A model generated the notes under the pieces. That model was not told the origin of the DNA and did no database searches. It saw nothing but the letters and a program-made list of their open reading frames with translations. The translations under genes were made by a program, and so were the position numbers. 64,000 bases of DNA from Chlorokybus atmophyticus (Eukaryota; Streptophyta; Chlorokybophyceae; Chlorokybales; Chlorokybaceae). Location of the stretch: contig RHPI01000249.1 of NCBI GenBank assembly GCA_009103225.1, positions 310,006-374,005 of the forward strand, read 5' to 3'. This document shows positions 53,876 through 64,000 of this stretch, piece by piece. Positions within the stretch are counted from its first letter, which is position 1. Every line of letters begins with the position of its first letter.

Positions 53876-56800
53876 ATGAGGATATCCAGGCTTGTCCTCC
53901 TCTCCGTGCTGGTTGTATTAGCTGCAGTTGGTGCGCATGCCAGAAAGGAGGGCGGGAAGGTGGGCGGCTTCCCAGGCTTGACGCCCTTCAGCTTAGCTGC
54001 CACCGCTGCCGCTGGCGATGGAGCCTCCCAAGCTGCTTCCCGCATGCGATCCGGCAGCCAGCCTCAGGCACCACCTTTGTTACAGGCAAGCAACGGGGAT
54101 AAGCTTATTGTTGCTGGCAGATCTCACCACATAGAACAGATCACTTGACACACAATGCAGTCCAATGGAAGTACGCTGTGGCAAGAATGTCTTCATTGTG
54201 GACAGAACAAGCATGACTTCAAGCAGTCCAATTATCCAGCATGAACGACAGACCGCAAGTTGTGAACATCAAGCTCGTCGCCTTGTGCTTGTAAACCGTC
54301 GCATGGATATGAGACTGAAGTGCTCACTGTGTTCACACGTTATGTGCAACACAACAGCTGTTGCAGATACACAACAGCTGCCTTGTGCACAAACTTTAAC
54401 TTTTCAGCTTAGATCATGCACTGACGCTTCGGCTATCGTGCGTCGCAGGGCCCGCAAGTACAAACACACACGCTCGAGGGTGTGGAGTGCGTGCTGATTG
54501 ATGCCAGGAGCAAGCCTGGGCAGGCAGCGGCACTGGTGGAGCAGCTGGAGGCCTTCGGGTTGGCAAAGGGGGTGGCTGTTGCAGGCGATGTCGTGAGCTT
54601 CAAGCTGCCTCTCAGCCGTGTAGTTGAGCTGAACAGCCTGTCCGCACTCAGCTTCGCCATGCGATCACTTGCTGTCACGCATGTTGGCAAAGTCCAGTCT
54701 CAGGGCGACAAAGCCATGCGCAGCGACGTGCTCAAGGCCAGCGTTGCAGGCCTCACGGGTGCTGGAGTCAAAGTGGGCGTGCTTTCCGACTCATACAACG
54801 TAAGTGGTTCGCTGTGTTGTGTTGTGCAGTGCTGCGCGGGCGCACATGCTTAGCGTGTAGCACCACCCGTCTCATGCGTGGTGCTGCGCAGGCATTGAGA
54901 GGAGCAGCAAGCGATCTTGGTAGGTCTTCTGCATGCTTGAGGACATGCGCACTCTGTGCGTGTGCCTTCAACATCGCGTGTATGCTTGTGTGTAGGCGTG
55001 GTTTTGTGCTTGTGCTTGTGCTTGTGCTTGTGCTTGTGCTTGTGCTTGTGCTTATGCTTGTGCTTGTGTGGCACAAGCTCAGCCCTTGCTGACTTCTCGA
55101 CTTGCCGCAGCAAGCAAGGACCTTCCTCCAAATGTTAAAGTCCTCAAGGATCTGCCTTATGGGGCTGATGAGGGCAGGGGAATGCTACAGATAGTGCATG
55201 ATGTGGCCCCCGGTGCCGCACTCTACTTCTACACCGCGTTTGACGGGCTGGCCGATTTTGCCAACGGTATCATCACGCTTGCCGAGGCGGGCTGCAAGGT
55301 CATGTGAGTGCAACACTTAGAGTGTACACAATGCAATGGGGTCACATGCATAACATTGCATATATGTTACACACTAAACTATACACATATGCAGAGTGCA
55401 AGTGCACACACACACATCTCAACTGCTGTGCCACATCAAATAAGCACTTGCATGGTTCTCTGCAGAGTTGACGATGTTGTGTATTATGCCGAGCCGTTCT
55501 TTGAGGACGGCATTGTAGGTAAGCATTGATGTGAGTAACACACATTGACCACAGAGTGTTCGCCTTAACAGTGGCATAATGAGTGCCATCATACTGCAGC
55601 CCAAGCGATTGACCAAGTCAAGTCACAAGGCATTGCATATTTTTCAGCTGCTGGTAACCAGGGACGCGAATCCTGGGAGACAGGTACGATCTGTTAATAG
55701 CTGTGAAGTCAACGTGTCAACCTGTCAGCACCAAAGCGATGTTGTGTATGTGCGCAGTTAAGTGGAGGGAAGACAATGATGGTTACTACTTGTTTGATGC
55801 AACATTCAACATGCAACAATTCTATGTCCCACCTGGATCGTTCGTGACGTTCGTCATGCAAGTATGTCAATGCGTGCCCACAGCTCAGCAGCGTATGGAG
55901 CATGGTGCACTTATTCATGGTTGCCCTACTTACGCATGAGTTCACGCAGTGGGACCAACCGTTTGGCAAGTCTGCCTCAGACCTTGATCTTGAGGTGTTT
56001 TTGTACGACTCCAAAGCGGACGAGTTCTACCCTTACACGGCTGACAACGCAGATAACACCAATGGCGATCCGGTTGCTGTAAGTTCATTTCATGTATTGG
56101 TATTCAGCTCACCTTTGCGCCACCTCTTCATTGTGAAATGACTGATGTGCAGATTGTCAGCATCGAGAACAGCGATACTAGGCAGGGAGGCTATGTGTAC
56201 ATTGCCATAAAACGTTCCAGCGGCCCAAAGCCCGGCCGTGTCAAGTACGCTTGGTTTGGGTCGGGAACGCCGACAGAACACCTCACTGACTCTCCCGCAT
56301 CATTTGGTCACTCGCAGGCCGAGGGCGCGTTCTCGTGCGCAGCAGCATAGTAAGCATTTGTGTGTAACTGTTTGCTTTAAGCGTGTTGATGCAGATGCAT
56401 GTGGTGAGCTAACACGCCGTGACAACTTAACAGTTACCCGCAAACGCCGCCTTTTGGAACAAACCCAGCTGTGTTGGAAACCTTCAGCTCATTCGGCGGA
56501 ACTCCAACGATTTTCTCCTCATCTGGCGTTAGGTGCGGCTTTCATCCCGATGTTGTGGATAATATCTGATCGACACTTGCTTGCAAGTGTTAACAACTCT
56601 ACTACTGATTGCGTAGGCTTGCAAAGCCGATTGTGCGCTTGAAGCCAGATGGCTGCGGCCCAGGTGGGTTGCTGAGGAGGCAGAGTGGTTGTGGGCAGTG
56701 AGCCTCTCTCTGCTGTTGTGGTTATCCGCATCAGGAAATTGACTGGGTATGATGCAGATGGAGCCGACACGACATTCTTTGGGGGTCAAGACCGCGATGG

Positions 56801-58430
56801 CAACGGCAAGCCCAATTTCAGCGGCACATCTGCCTCTGCGCCACACATCGGCGCCTTGGCGGCGCTTCTGCGCCAAGCCAACCCTGCATTGACTCCCGAT
56901 CAAGTGTACGACATCCTGCGTCTAACGGCTGACAACATGAATCCTTACACCTCTCGCTTCAACTTTGGTGCAGGGTGAGTGAGACAGAATCGGCCTGTCT
57001 AGCACGTGTGGCGCACACAAAGCCACGCATTCCTGCATTCACAGGCGCGCATGCGCGCCAACATGCATGCCTGTAGTACATTGCTACGCACGCGCATCTG
57101 CACACGCACAGGCATAGACACACAGGTACAGCACTTACTCACAAGACTATGCGCTTACTCACTTCACAACTGTGTAGGTATGGTCTCGTGAACGCACTAT
57201 CGGCATACACGGCAGCAAAATGCCGGACTGCGTGCGGCAAGACGACGGTCACGTGGCCCTTCCATCTGGACGCCGGTTGCGGGCCGAGCGGCTATCATCT
57301 GGGCTGCAAGTCAGGTGTTTTGAGTCTCACAACCCCCTCGGGAACATACACTGTTGCCCTGCCGCTCCGCACGAGCTACTTGCTGCTGGCGAGCGCTGTC
57401 ACGACGAAGCTCACCGCATATGGCTGTCCCAACGGCGACACCGCAAGGTCCTTCTCCGCCGTCAACACGTCTTACACCATTAGCGCACGCAACGTGGTGA
57501 TGGGCTACGGCACCAACGGCAGGGCGAGCTTCACCACGTACTCGGCCACAGGAGCACGCATTGCGTCTAGCAGCTGTTCCACCAACACTAACGGCGTGCC
57601 GAGCTACTGCAACGGGACGCAATGCTGCACAATGCCTCTCGCAAAAGACTCCTCTCGCATCTCCTTCTCCGGTACAGGCAACTGCGGCGGGGCGGACATT
57701 CTGTACCCGCCTGCTGTGGTTAGCAGGATCACTCCCGCCAACACCAAGACCAACTATTTCCTCCGCCTTGACTTTTCTGCACCAGTCAGGTGGCAATGCG
57801 CGCGTGTCTACACATTGGGCCATCGTGTTCATGTCTCAATGTCAGTGTGTATAGCATTCAACCCAACCACTTACACATGCGGACCCACCTCTTAGGCCCA
57901 GGAGCACTCAAGCATGCGAAGCAATCGTCTGGTCTTTGGCAGCTTACAAATGCCGCTGGCCGCTCAACTTGCAGCCCTCCACACGGCTGCGGGATGCTTT
58001 TGGCCGCACGGCTGCTGATCAGGCAGTCATAGACTCCAGGTTCCCTACCTCAACCACACTGCAGCAAGCACTCATGTCGGTCGCCGAGCGCGCAGTAAGC
58101 ATAGTGTATGAGAATGAGCAGTTGTGCACACATGATGCTCAGAGCATTAACGTTGTCCTCACTGTGTGCAGTACTCACAGCTCGGAGTCAAAGCAGTTGT
58201 GGCTCTGCTGAACTCCTACCGAGTGCGCTATCCCCTATACCCCAAAGAAGTGCAACAGCAGTTCATTGATGCTCTTCAATCCTCCAAGCAAGGTACACAT
58301 GCATAGACTGAGTCTCTGGCAAGTGCTGTGTTTGCATGCCTGACTGGAATATTGCTCCGCAGCTGTAGAACAAACGAATACCTTTCTGAAGTACAATGCC
58401 AACCAGTGGTGCCCGCTCACAACATGTTGA
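53876..58430 (+). CDS. secreted subtilisin-like (S8) protease with WAK-type ectodomain
   Basis: Sixteen exons: 53876-54085, 54449-54799, 54892-54919, 55111-55303, 55466-55518, 55600-55683, 55758-55861, 55950-56078, 56153-56349, 56434-56532, 56617-56663, 56758-56974, 57178-57789, 57896-58094, 58172-58292 and 58363-58430. Phases agree and give 903 residues. A signal peptide (LVLLSVLVVLAAVGAHA) opens the protein. The S8 domain has Asp184 in GVLSDSYN, His226 in QIVHDVAPGA, the oxyanion Asn in AAGNQG and Ser523 in GTSASAPH, then YGLVNA. Residues about 585-775 match the GUB_WAK pattern: CGKTTVTWPFHLDAGCG, YHLGCKSG, YTVALPL, NTSYTISARN and the CNGTQCCTMPL signature. A helical C-terminus of about 130 residues follows. 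In the plant family the GUB domain binds pectin-like wall polymers; here it may hold the protease at the wall. The first intron begins with GC. One exon is only 28 bases long. Confidence 0.92.
55005..55070. repeat. hexanucleotide repeat (TGTGCT)n
   Basis: About eleven near-perfect six-base units lie in an intron of the subtilase gene, ending about 40 bases before the 3' splice site. Confidence 0.9.
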
Positions 58431-60538
58431 CAGCACCCGCGATCAGCGATCTAGCATAGATGGAGATTCATTGGCGAGTTGGACAGGTTTGCGGTATATT
58501 GCAATGGACTATTGGTGTAGCAATGGAACTGGTTACTTGGGTTCCTGTAGTTGTTGAGCTTAAGGATAAGGATGCTAGTAGAGACGTTGATACAGTCTAC
58601 TCGCGTTGGTGTCACGCCAGTTAACAGTGTAATTGCGTTATAAGAACCAGTCTTAAAGTATCACGTATGTGGGGGAAGTTCATGTCACTATAAGACCTGT
58701 CACATTCGTTGTATGAACCAGCAATGGTTGTAGAGCGGTTCTTGTAATGAATATGTTAATGTAGTTTACTGACTTGGTTGTCTGTAATCAAACATATGCT
58801 AATGTATGTTGACATTATGTTTATGCAATCACAATTTATGGTTTTTCTTATGAGAACCACCAGACAGAATGGTGTGGTGGTGGTTACAATGGGACTAGAA
58901 TACTGCGTTATGAGAAAGAAAAGGTGGAGGCAGGTGTAGTTGCTGTAACGAGCGTAGGCTGTAGTGAGTTTTGTTAGCCGCTAACGGCGGCGCGAGGGAT
59001 GAACATGCCTTAATCTGGCTTCACCCGTTATTAGCTTGGCTGCACATAGCAATAGCTCGACATTGCCAATCGCATTAATAGTATCAACATTGCAGGTGGA
59101 TGGGCATTTCGACTATGGTGGTGTTACGACTTGGCATAATGGTAGGCAGTTTCTGACATCAAGAACTTGTTTCACATTGATGCATTCATGCTGATTGGCT
59201 TACAATCATCGTTCTGCATTGTTTGGTTGATGGTACCATGGATAGTAATTAGTGTCCTGTATACTTGTCGTGCAACATGCGCCGCATGATGTGCATATCG
59301 TGCTGTACACACATGCAGCATGTGACATGCACGCATGCGCGCTCTATATTTTATAAAAAAACACCATATTGTGACTTTGGTAGGTATGCTGACAGAACTG
59401 AAAGTGATTGACAACCGGGGACTCAACAATACGAGACCTTCAATTGCGAAGGGTGGCTTCCACGCATTTCGTGACATTATGACATATGCTTGTCCGCTTG
59501 TGCTTATGCTTGTGAGCCTTGCATCCTTTGCTATAATGCTATGCAATACTATACCCTTTATGCAACAAAATTGTTACAATGTGTTAAATATATATATATA
59601 TACTGTTTGAACTGCTAAACGTGGGTGATTAAAGATAAACTTTGATGGTTGCCATAACAGCACATGCTATTTCAACGCAGGTAAATTGTAGGCGTTACAA
59701 CTTGACACAAATACATTATTTTTAAATATTCCGCAGACATGCTTTTTAAAGGCGCGTCATACAATGGTGCAATTGCAAGCTATTGATACAATCTTACCCT
59801 TTGTAAATTTTGCACAATAAGATGAATGAAAACTGTATTGACAATGATAATAATTGAAGGAGTACAATAATTAACCGTATTATTTTCATGATTGTTATAC
59901 AACAGCTGTATTTATGCTTGCACTACGGTGGGTGCATTTGTCATTAATAGTTTGGATACCCCACATTTAAAATGTTAACTTACCCATCATGTCCTCATGT
60001 ACTTAAGGCATTGTGAAAGATGAATCGTGCTAATTGTTGTTACAAGTGTAATCATGCTCGAGTAAACGTGCATCGCTTTGTCAAGTACGCGCATTACTCT
60101 TATCATGTATGGAATGAGGCTGAGGGTCAAAGGTATCTTATTTTATCTTCTAAGGAACATGCTAACATCCATATTACTATCGCTATCGCTGTCGCTGCTC
60201 TCCTCGCAGCTAGCAAGTGTGGGCGCGTATAATCTTCCACGCCGTCTCAGCTTTGTCAACCACGTCGGCATGCATGCGCGGGGCATTTCGTAGCGCGTTA
60301 CCCTGCACCAAGCAACATGCCGAAAGCGGTGATGCGCACATGAGCTCGAGATTGTGGTTGACAACACAAATACCGGTAATATCACTACCATTATCAACAG
60401 CGTTGTGTCTATATGTTCGTACGCGCGCCACGTGGTGGCTAATATGTATATATGCGTTTGCGTTGCGTTTCGCACGTGGCCGGAGGCCACTATGGACCAA
60501 CCATGAAAATTGGATGAAAGGCATTGGGGCGTATTAAG
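58431..60538. other. AT-rich spacer
   Basis: No conserved protein was recognised. Short frames at 59,335-59,610 and 60,020-60,232 are not supported by domains or splice sites. A short TA repeat lies at 59,588-59,601. Confidence 0.6.
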
Positions 60539-60799
60539 ATGGTAAAGCCCAATGCATTCTATTCCCACCGTCGAGTGAGTAGCCATAAATGTGCGGCTGC
60601 GACATCTGCTGCAGCAGCTGCCGCTGCTCACCCCTTGGCGTCGGCATCTGCTGCCGCAGCGCAAGGGGTGAGCAACTGTAACATGAGGCCTCACGGACTC
60701 GACCATAAAGACCTAAATGGGGTTTTAAAGTTCCAATCCTTAGGCTTTTACGCTAATCATTACCCACTTCGTAACAGCAGCGGCAGCTTCAAACTTTGA
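60539..60799 (+). CDS. short Ala-rich open frame, function unknown
   Basis: The frame starts MVKPNAFYSHRRVSSHKC, passes through an alanine-rich stretch, and ends GVLKFQSLGFYANHYPLRNS, about 86 residues. The first and last thirds are not low-complexity and look like real protein, with many basic and aromatic residues. A hairpin (60625-60674) lies in the middle and encodes the alanine-rich part, so it may be an insertion into a small gene or a transposon fragment. No family was recognised. Confidence 0.25.
   Translation: MVKPNAFYSHRRVSSHKCAAATSAAAAAAAHPLASASAAAAQGVSNCNMRPHGLDHKDLNGVLKFQSLGFYANHYPLRNSSGSFKL
60625..60674. repeat. inverted repeat, 13-bp arms, 24-nt loop
   Basis: The perfect arms 60625-60637 and 60662-60674 lie within the short open frame, with a GC-rich loop of CTG/GCA-type repeats. 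Confidence 0.85.
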
Positions 60800-60884
60800 C
60801 GGACACCAGCTTGGAGCGACGGCGGTGGGCCTTAGACATGCAAGGCGGCCACGCCCGCAGGCAACAGCTGCGGGGGCAATGCAG

Positions 60885-61085
60885 GCCAGGAGGGCGGCGG
60901 CGAGCAGCGGCAGGCTAAGGCGGCGCAGCCAGCCAGGCTAGAGGGGTTTGTTGTTTTATTGTTGTTTTTTGCCATTGTTCAGTGCTTGACCTCACGGCCT
61001 TGCTGCTGGGTAGAGCAGGAGGGCGGCGGCGAGCAGAGCCTGGCCAAGGCGGCGCCACTTAATCAGGCCAGGTGGGTTTTTTAAA
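60885..61085. repeat. imperfect direct repeat, GC-rich
   Basis: A block of about 65 bases at 60,889-60,955 (GGAGGGCGGCGGCGAGCAG, then AAGGCGGCGC and CAGGCTAGAGGGGTTTG) recurs in altered form at 61,017-61,082. The two are separated by T-rich sequence. The origin is unknown. Confidence 0.6.
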
Positions 61086-61265
61086 TAGCCAACCAATTAA
61101 TGCGTGCATGTGTTACCGTGTGCATATAGTGCGTGTTCGATTATGTATGTGAGCTTCGCAGGTGCGTGCGTGCGTGCGTGCGTGCGTGCGTGTGTCTGTG
61201 TGTGTTTGCATGTGTGTGTGTCTATAGCCATATTATATGTAGCTTTATTCTCATATATGTAATTC

Positions 61266-61565
61266 GTGAATGATAAGGAGCGCGCACAGTCAAGAGTTGT
61301 TAATGGCATAGTAGCTTCCATGAGGTGTTTGTACAAGCTCCATGAGAGATACACTTACGCTATGGAGGACGTGGTGCAAGTCGTAGATGATGAGTTACAT
61401 GGGCACATTAATAGACGCTACGAATCAATAAGAGAGGCTGCTTGGCACGCAAACGGCTTAATGAAGAGGGCAACTGATAGTAGTGTCAATACACACTTCA
61501 GATATAAAAAGGTCGTGGTTGATCATGCTGAGTTAAACACATGGGTGATAGATCTGCATGGATGA
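61266..61565 (+). CDS. 99-residue open frame, function unknown
   Basis: The frame (MNDKERAQSRVVNGIVASM, YTYAMEDVVQVVDDELHGH, ending WVIDLHG) has an ordinary amino-acid mix and helical pattern, unlike the low-complexity frames around it. Its AT-rich surroundings and lack of neighbours give no context. It may be a fragment of a transposon or a lone exon. No family was recognised. Confidence 0.3.
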   Translation: MNDKERAQSRVVNGIVASMRCLYKLHERYTYAMEDVVQVVDDELHGHINRRYESIREAAWHANGLMKRATDSSVNTHFRYKKVVVDHAELNTWVIDLHG

Positions 61566-62300
61566 CATGCTGGATGTATGCATTCATGCACACACTTGCG
61601 CGTGCAAAAGTTTGCACACATTCGCACGCATGTCGCCCTACGAATGCACATGCAAGCATATATGTCAACACGCATGTGCAACGCTGTGCCAGCGCATGCA
61701 TACCACCCGGTCAATGATATGGTGTATGGCTGACTTGCAGCGATTTTATAGCAAGTAGGTAACAAGGTGAAGGAGCATGATGTAGACCAAGGAGAATCAG
61801 CTGCATTTAATAATGTATGTATTTGTGCATTCATGCTATGCAAGCAAAGTGTACAAGCAACAGTAGACAAGCACAGGCTTCCAAAGCACAAATTACTTAT
61901 CCCCTGTGCCCTTCGCTACCAATTGTTGGCATGTGTTATGTCATGAATGGTGGTATAGGCAATGCAAGTAGCACAACATCATGTGTCACTACCTCAACAT
62001 GCATTGTGTACGTATGCACATGTTATGCCGAAGCTAGTGCACTTGGATAGTCGGCCTGAGTGTGACTGAACTACATCGATATTGACGTGACACTAGCATA
62101 TGCGCCGTTGGCATGTGATGAATGCACAACAATACTGCGAATGTACTTTAGTAGTTTGAGCACATGATGGGCAAGTATGCACAGCACTCTGACTGACTCA
62201 GATAAAGATACGAAGACAGTTGCATCGAATGCTATTTGCCTCAATGTTCACAGAGGATACATGATATGCAAACAGACATCAATTTCAATTGCGCTCGTTT

Positions 62301-62304
<4 letters not shown>

Positions 62305-62365
<61 letters not shown>

Positions 62366-62372
62366 TATATAT
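62305..62372. repeat. (TA)n microsatellite
   Basis: About 25 TA units are followed by a short CA interruption and further TA units. Confidence 0.95.
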
Positions 62373-63788
62373 ACGTATATACATCGTACATAGTATGTAA
62401 ACCAGTCATTATAATTGTGTATTATATTCGTGCTACATTGCATGATAATCAACTTATGTCAATCAATAACCCACGCTATCATGCATTTGATTTGCACGTG
62501 CGTCTGTCCAGCACAAATTGATCAGGACACATTACGCAATGCAAGCATATATGTCTTTTTCCACCAATGCTCTTTTGAGTTCCCAGTCGTATCTCTGGCG
62601 ACGCATATTGCAATGCACTATTATGTTGCTACATGTTTTGATGCCAACTCAACGCATGTCATTGTTATGAGACCCCTTATATACACTTCAATAATACATA
62701 TGCTCGAACGTAAGTATTTAACATGTGTACATGTATACATAATGCATAATTTTACCCATTACCGTTCCCCGCTTCCAACATAGTGCCCCCTTTATATTTT
62801 ATCAAATGCGGCCCCGAATAGCATTGCTAACGATAATTTATGTGCATTCCATCAGTAAGGGGGCACAGTATTACATAGATTGCCTGCGCTGATTATGCAT
62901 GTTTGAATGCATTGCCATAATACATGATTACTTACATTATTTAAATGGATACATAAACTTAACATTTGCTATATTTATTGTGTAATACGAAAAAGGGGCA
63001 TAGTTTAGCCCAACAGTGCCCCCGTAAAAAGTACAAGGGGGTAGTTGTAACATGTACAGTGAGGGCATCGTAAACGAGTGAATACAATAAGTTTATGTTG
63101 TCCCATGACCAGGTATAATTATAAGGAGAGTGGTCCATTGTACTCGCCATGAGTCATGTACGACATGATGGGCGATGTACATCTCGTGGTTTCAAGATGC
63201 ACCACATTACCCATCAGTGCAGCTGTAAATAAGCAATGTCAATAAAACTAGCAAAGCCATTATCTTTAGACAAGCTGTTTTAGCGGGTCATTACGGTTTA
63301 TCTTTAATAATGTGCACGCTCACAATAACCGCATAAACTTGGCCGACAGTAACAATTTCAGATGCACGTGTCCGTCAAGTACATACATATCCATATTGAC
63401 ATTGTATGTTGTGTGATGCATTTCAAGCGGGTACATCACTTATGCACTCAACGAGAGTGTATGAACTTAACAAGTACATACGCCCATTATTGACGTCACA
63501 CAGTGCTGGGAATTGAGCCCGCGTCTGCGGGGCAGCAGAAGACGGCACAGCCGTGTCGGAACCTGCCGAAACAGGCATCCTCAACACGTGCGCAAGGCTG
63601 GTGTTGGAGTGTGCTCCCCATGAAGCGTACCGCACATGCAATGGCTGATTAAGCTGCTACCATGGTGCGGCATGTTGTCCACTGATCGACCTGCCTCTGG
63701 TCTGGACCTGTAGCGCTGTACGACAAAGCATCCATGGCGCCGACCACACAGTAAGGCCCCTTCGTGATAAACTGTGGTTTGGCAAGTG
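62373..63788. other. AT-rich spacer
   Basis: No gene was recognised. A phrase related to GGGGGCAC or GTGCCCCC recurs at about 62,781, 62,859 and 63,016, which hints at an eroded repeat. Confidence 0.5.
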
Positions 63789-63921
63789 GTGATTCCCGCG
63801 GGTTTCGCCAAGAGTTGGTCAGCGGTTTCGCCAGTTTTCTAAAAAGACCCCATTTTCCCATTCTGGTGATTGGCGAAACCTGCCAATGCCCGCCAAACAG
63901 GCAACTTTGGCGGGGAATCAC
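63789..63921. mobile_element. 133-bp fold-back (MITE-like) element
   Basis: Both ends carry GTGATTCCC in inverted orientation (63789-63797, and its complement ending at 63921). Perfect 11-bp inner arms, GGTTTCGCCAA, lie at 63801-63811 and 63870-63880. The motifs TTGGCGAAACC and CCGCCAAA recur inside. The size and ends fit a non-autonomous fold-back element. No coding capacity. Confidence 0.5.
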
Positions 63922-64000
63922 ACTGTGACACAATTGTATCATCATTTGGTTGGATAGTGTTGAGGTAGTGATGTAGATCAGAAAGGCAGGAGGAAGGGGG

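Noticed and set aside
63500-63600. tRNA-like T-arm (GGGCTCAATTCCC on the minus strand)
   Set aside because: No matching acceptor stem, D arm or anticodon arm could be drawn around it.

Overview
The window is nuclear DNA from a eukaryote of the green plant lineage, most likely a green alga; it does not show which one. Genes are split by many short GT-AG introns plus a few GC-AG introns. Several proteins are typical of plants or algae: an NAA10 with the plant-type start, a TMEM120-type protein, a plastid AtpI/CGL160-like domain, and a WAK-type GUB domain. Coding exons are richer in G+C than the introns and spacers. Introns are full of GT/CA and GCATGC-type simple repeats.

Layout. 0-2.8 kb holds the decayed 3' ends of two Ty3/gypsy chromoviruses with candidate LTRs. 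3-14.3 kb holds two broken copies of a BTB-BACK gene family; one is split by an approximately 5.6 kb decayed LINE that also contains a sequence gap. 14.9-19.0 kb holds a gene for a multi-span membrane protein with a C-terminal class-3 lipase (diacylglycerol-lipase-like), with an in-frame stop. 19.2-23.4 kb has no recognisable gene but several perfect hairpins. 23.5-34.3 kb holds two further damaged BTB-BACK copies inside an apparent tandem duplication that ends at a one-base N.

34.6-58.4 kb is the intact gene-dense part: a BRI3/LITAF-like gene (-), TMEM120 (+), a 21-exon GH2 beta-galactosidase with a membrane-anchored N-terminus (+), NAA10 (-), a PLAT plus AtpI/CGL160-like gene (+), and a 16-exon secreted subtilase fused to a WAK-type ectodomain (+). 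All six give full-length products with consistent splice phases and no indels. That argues the lesions in the BTB copies and the LINE are real rather than sequencing noise. BRI3/TMEM120 and NAA10/PLAT are divergent pairs that probably share promoters. 58.4-64 kb is AT-rich and gene-poor.

The most unusual sequence-level signal is a scatter of near-perfect inverted repeats with 13-23 bp arms and 0-9 nt spacers. They lie in the LINE, a lipase exon, introns and spacers, and look like fold-back duplications. The most unusual gene architectures are the subtilase-WAK fusion, the PLAT-AtpI fusion, and the beta-galactosidase with several hydrophobic segments. I found no tRNA, rRNA or CRISPR array.
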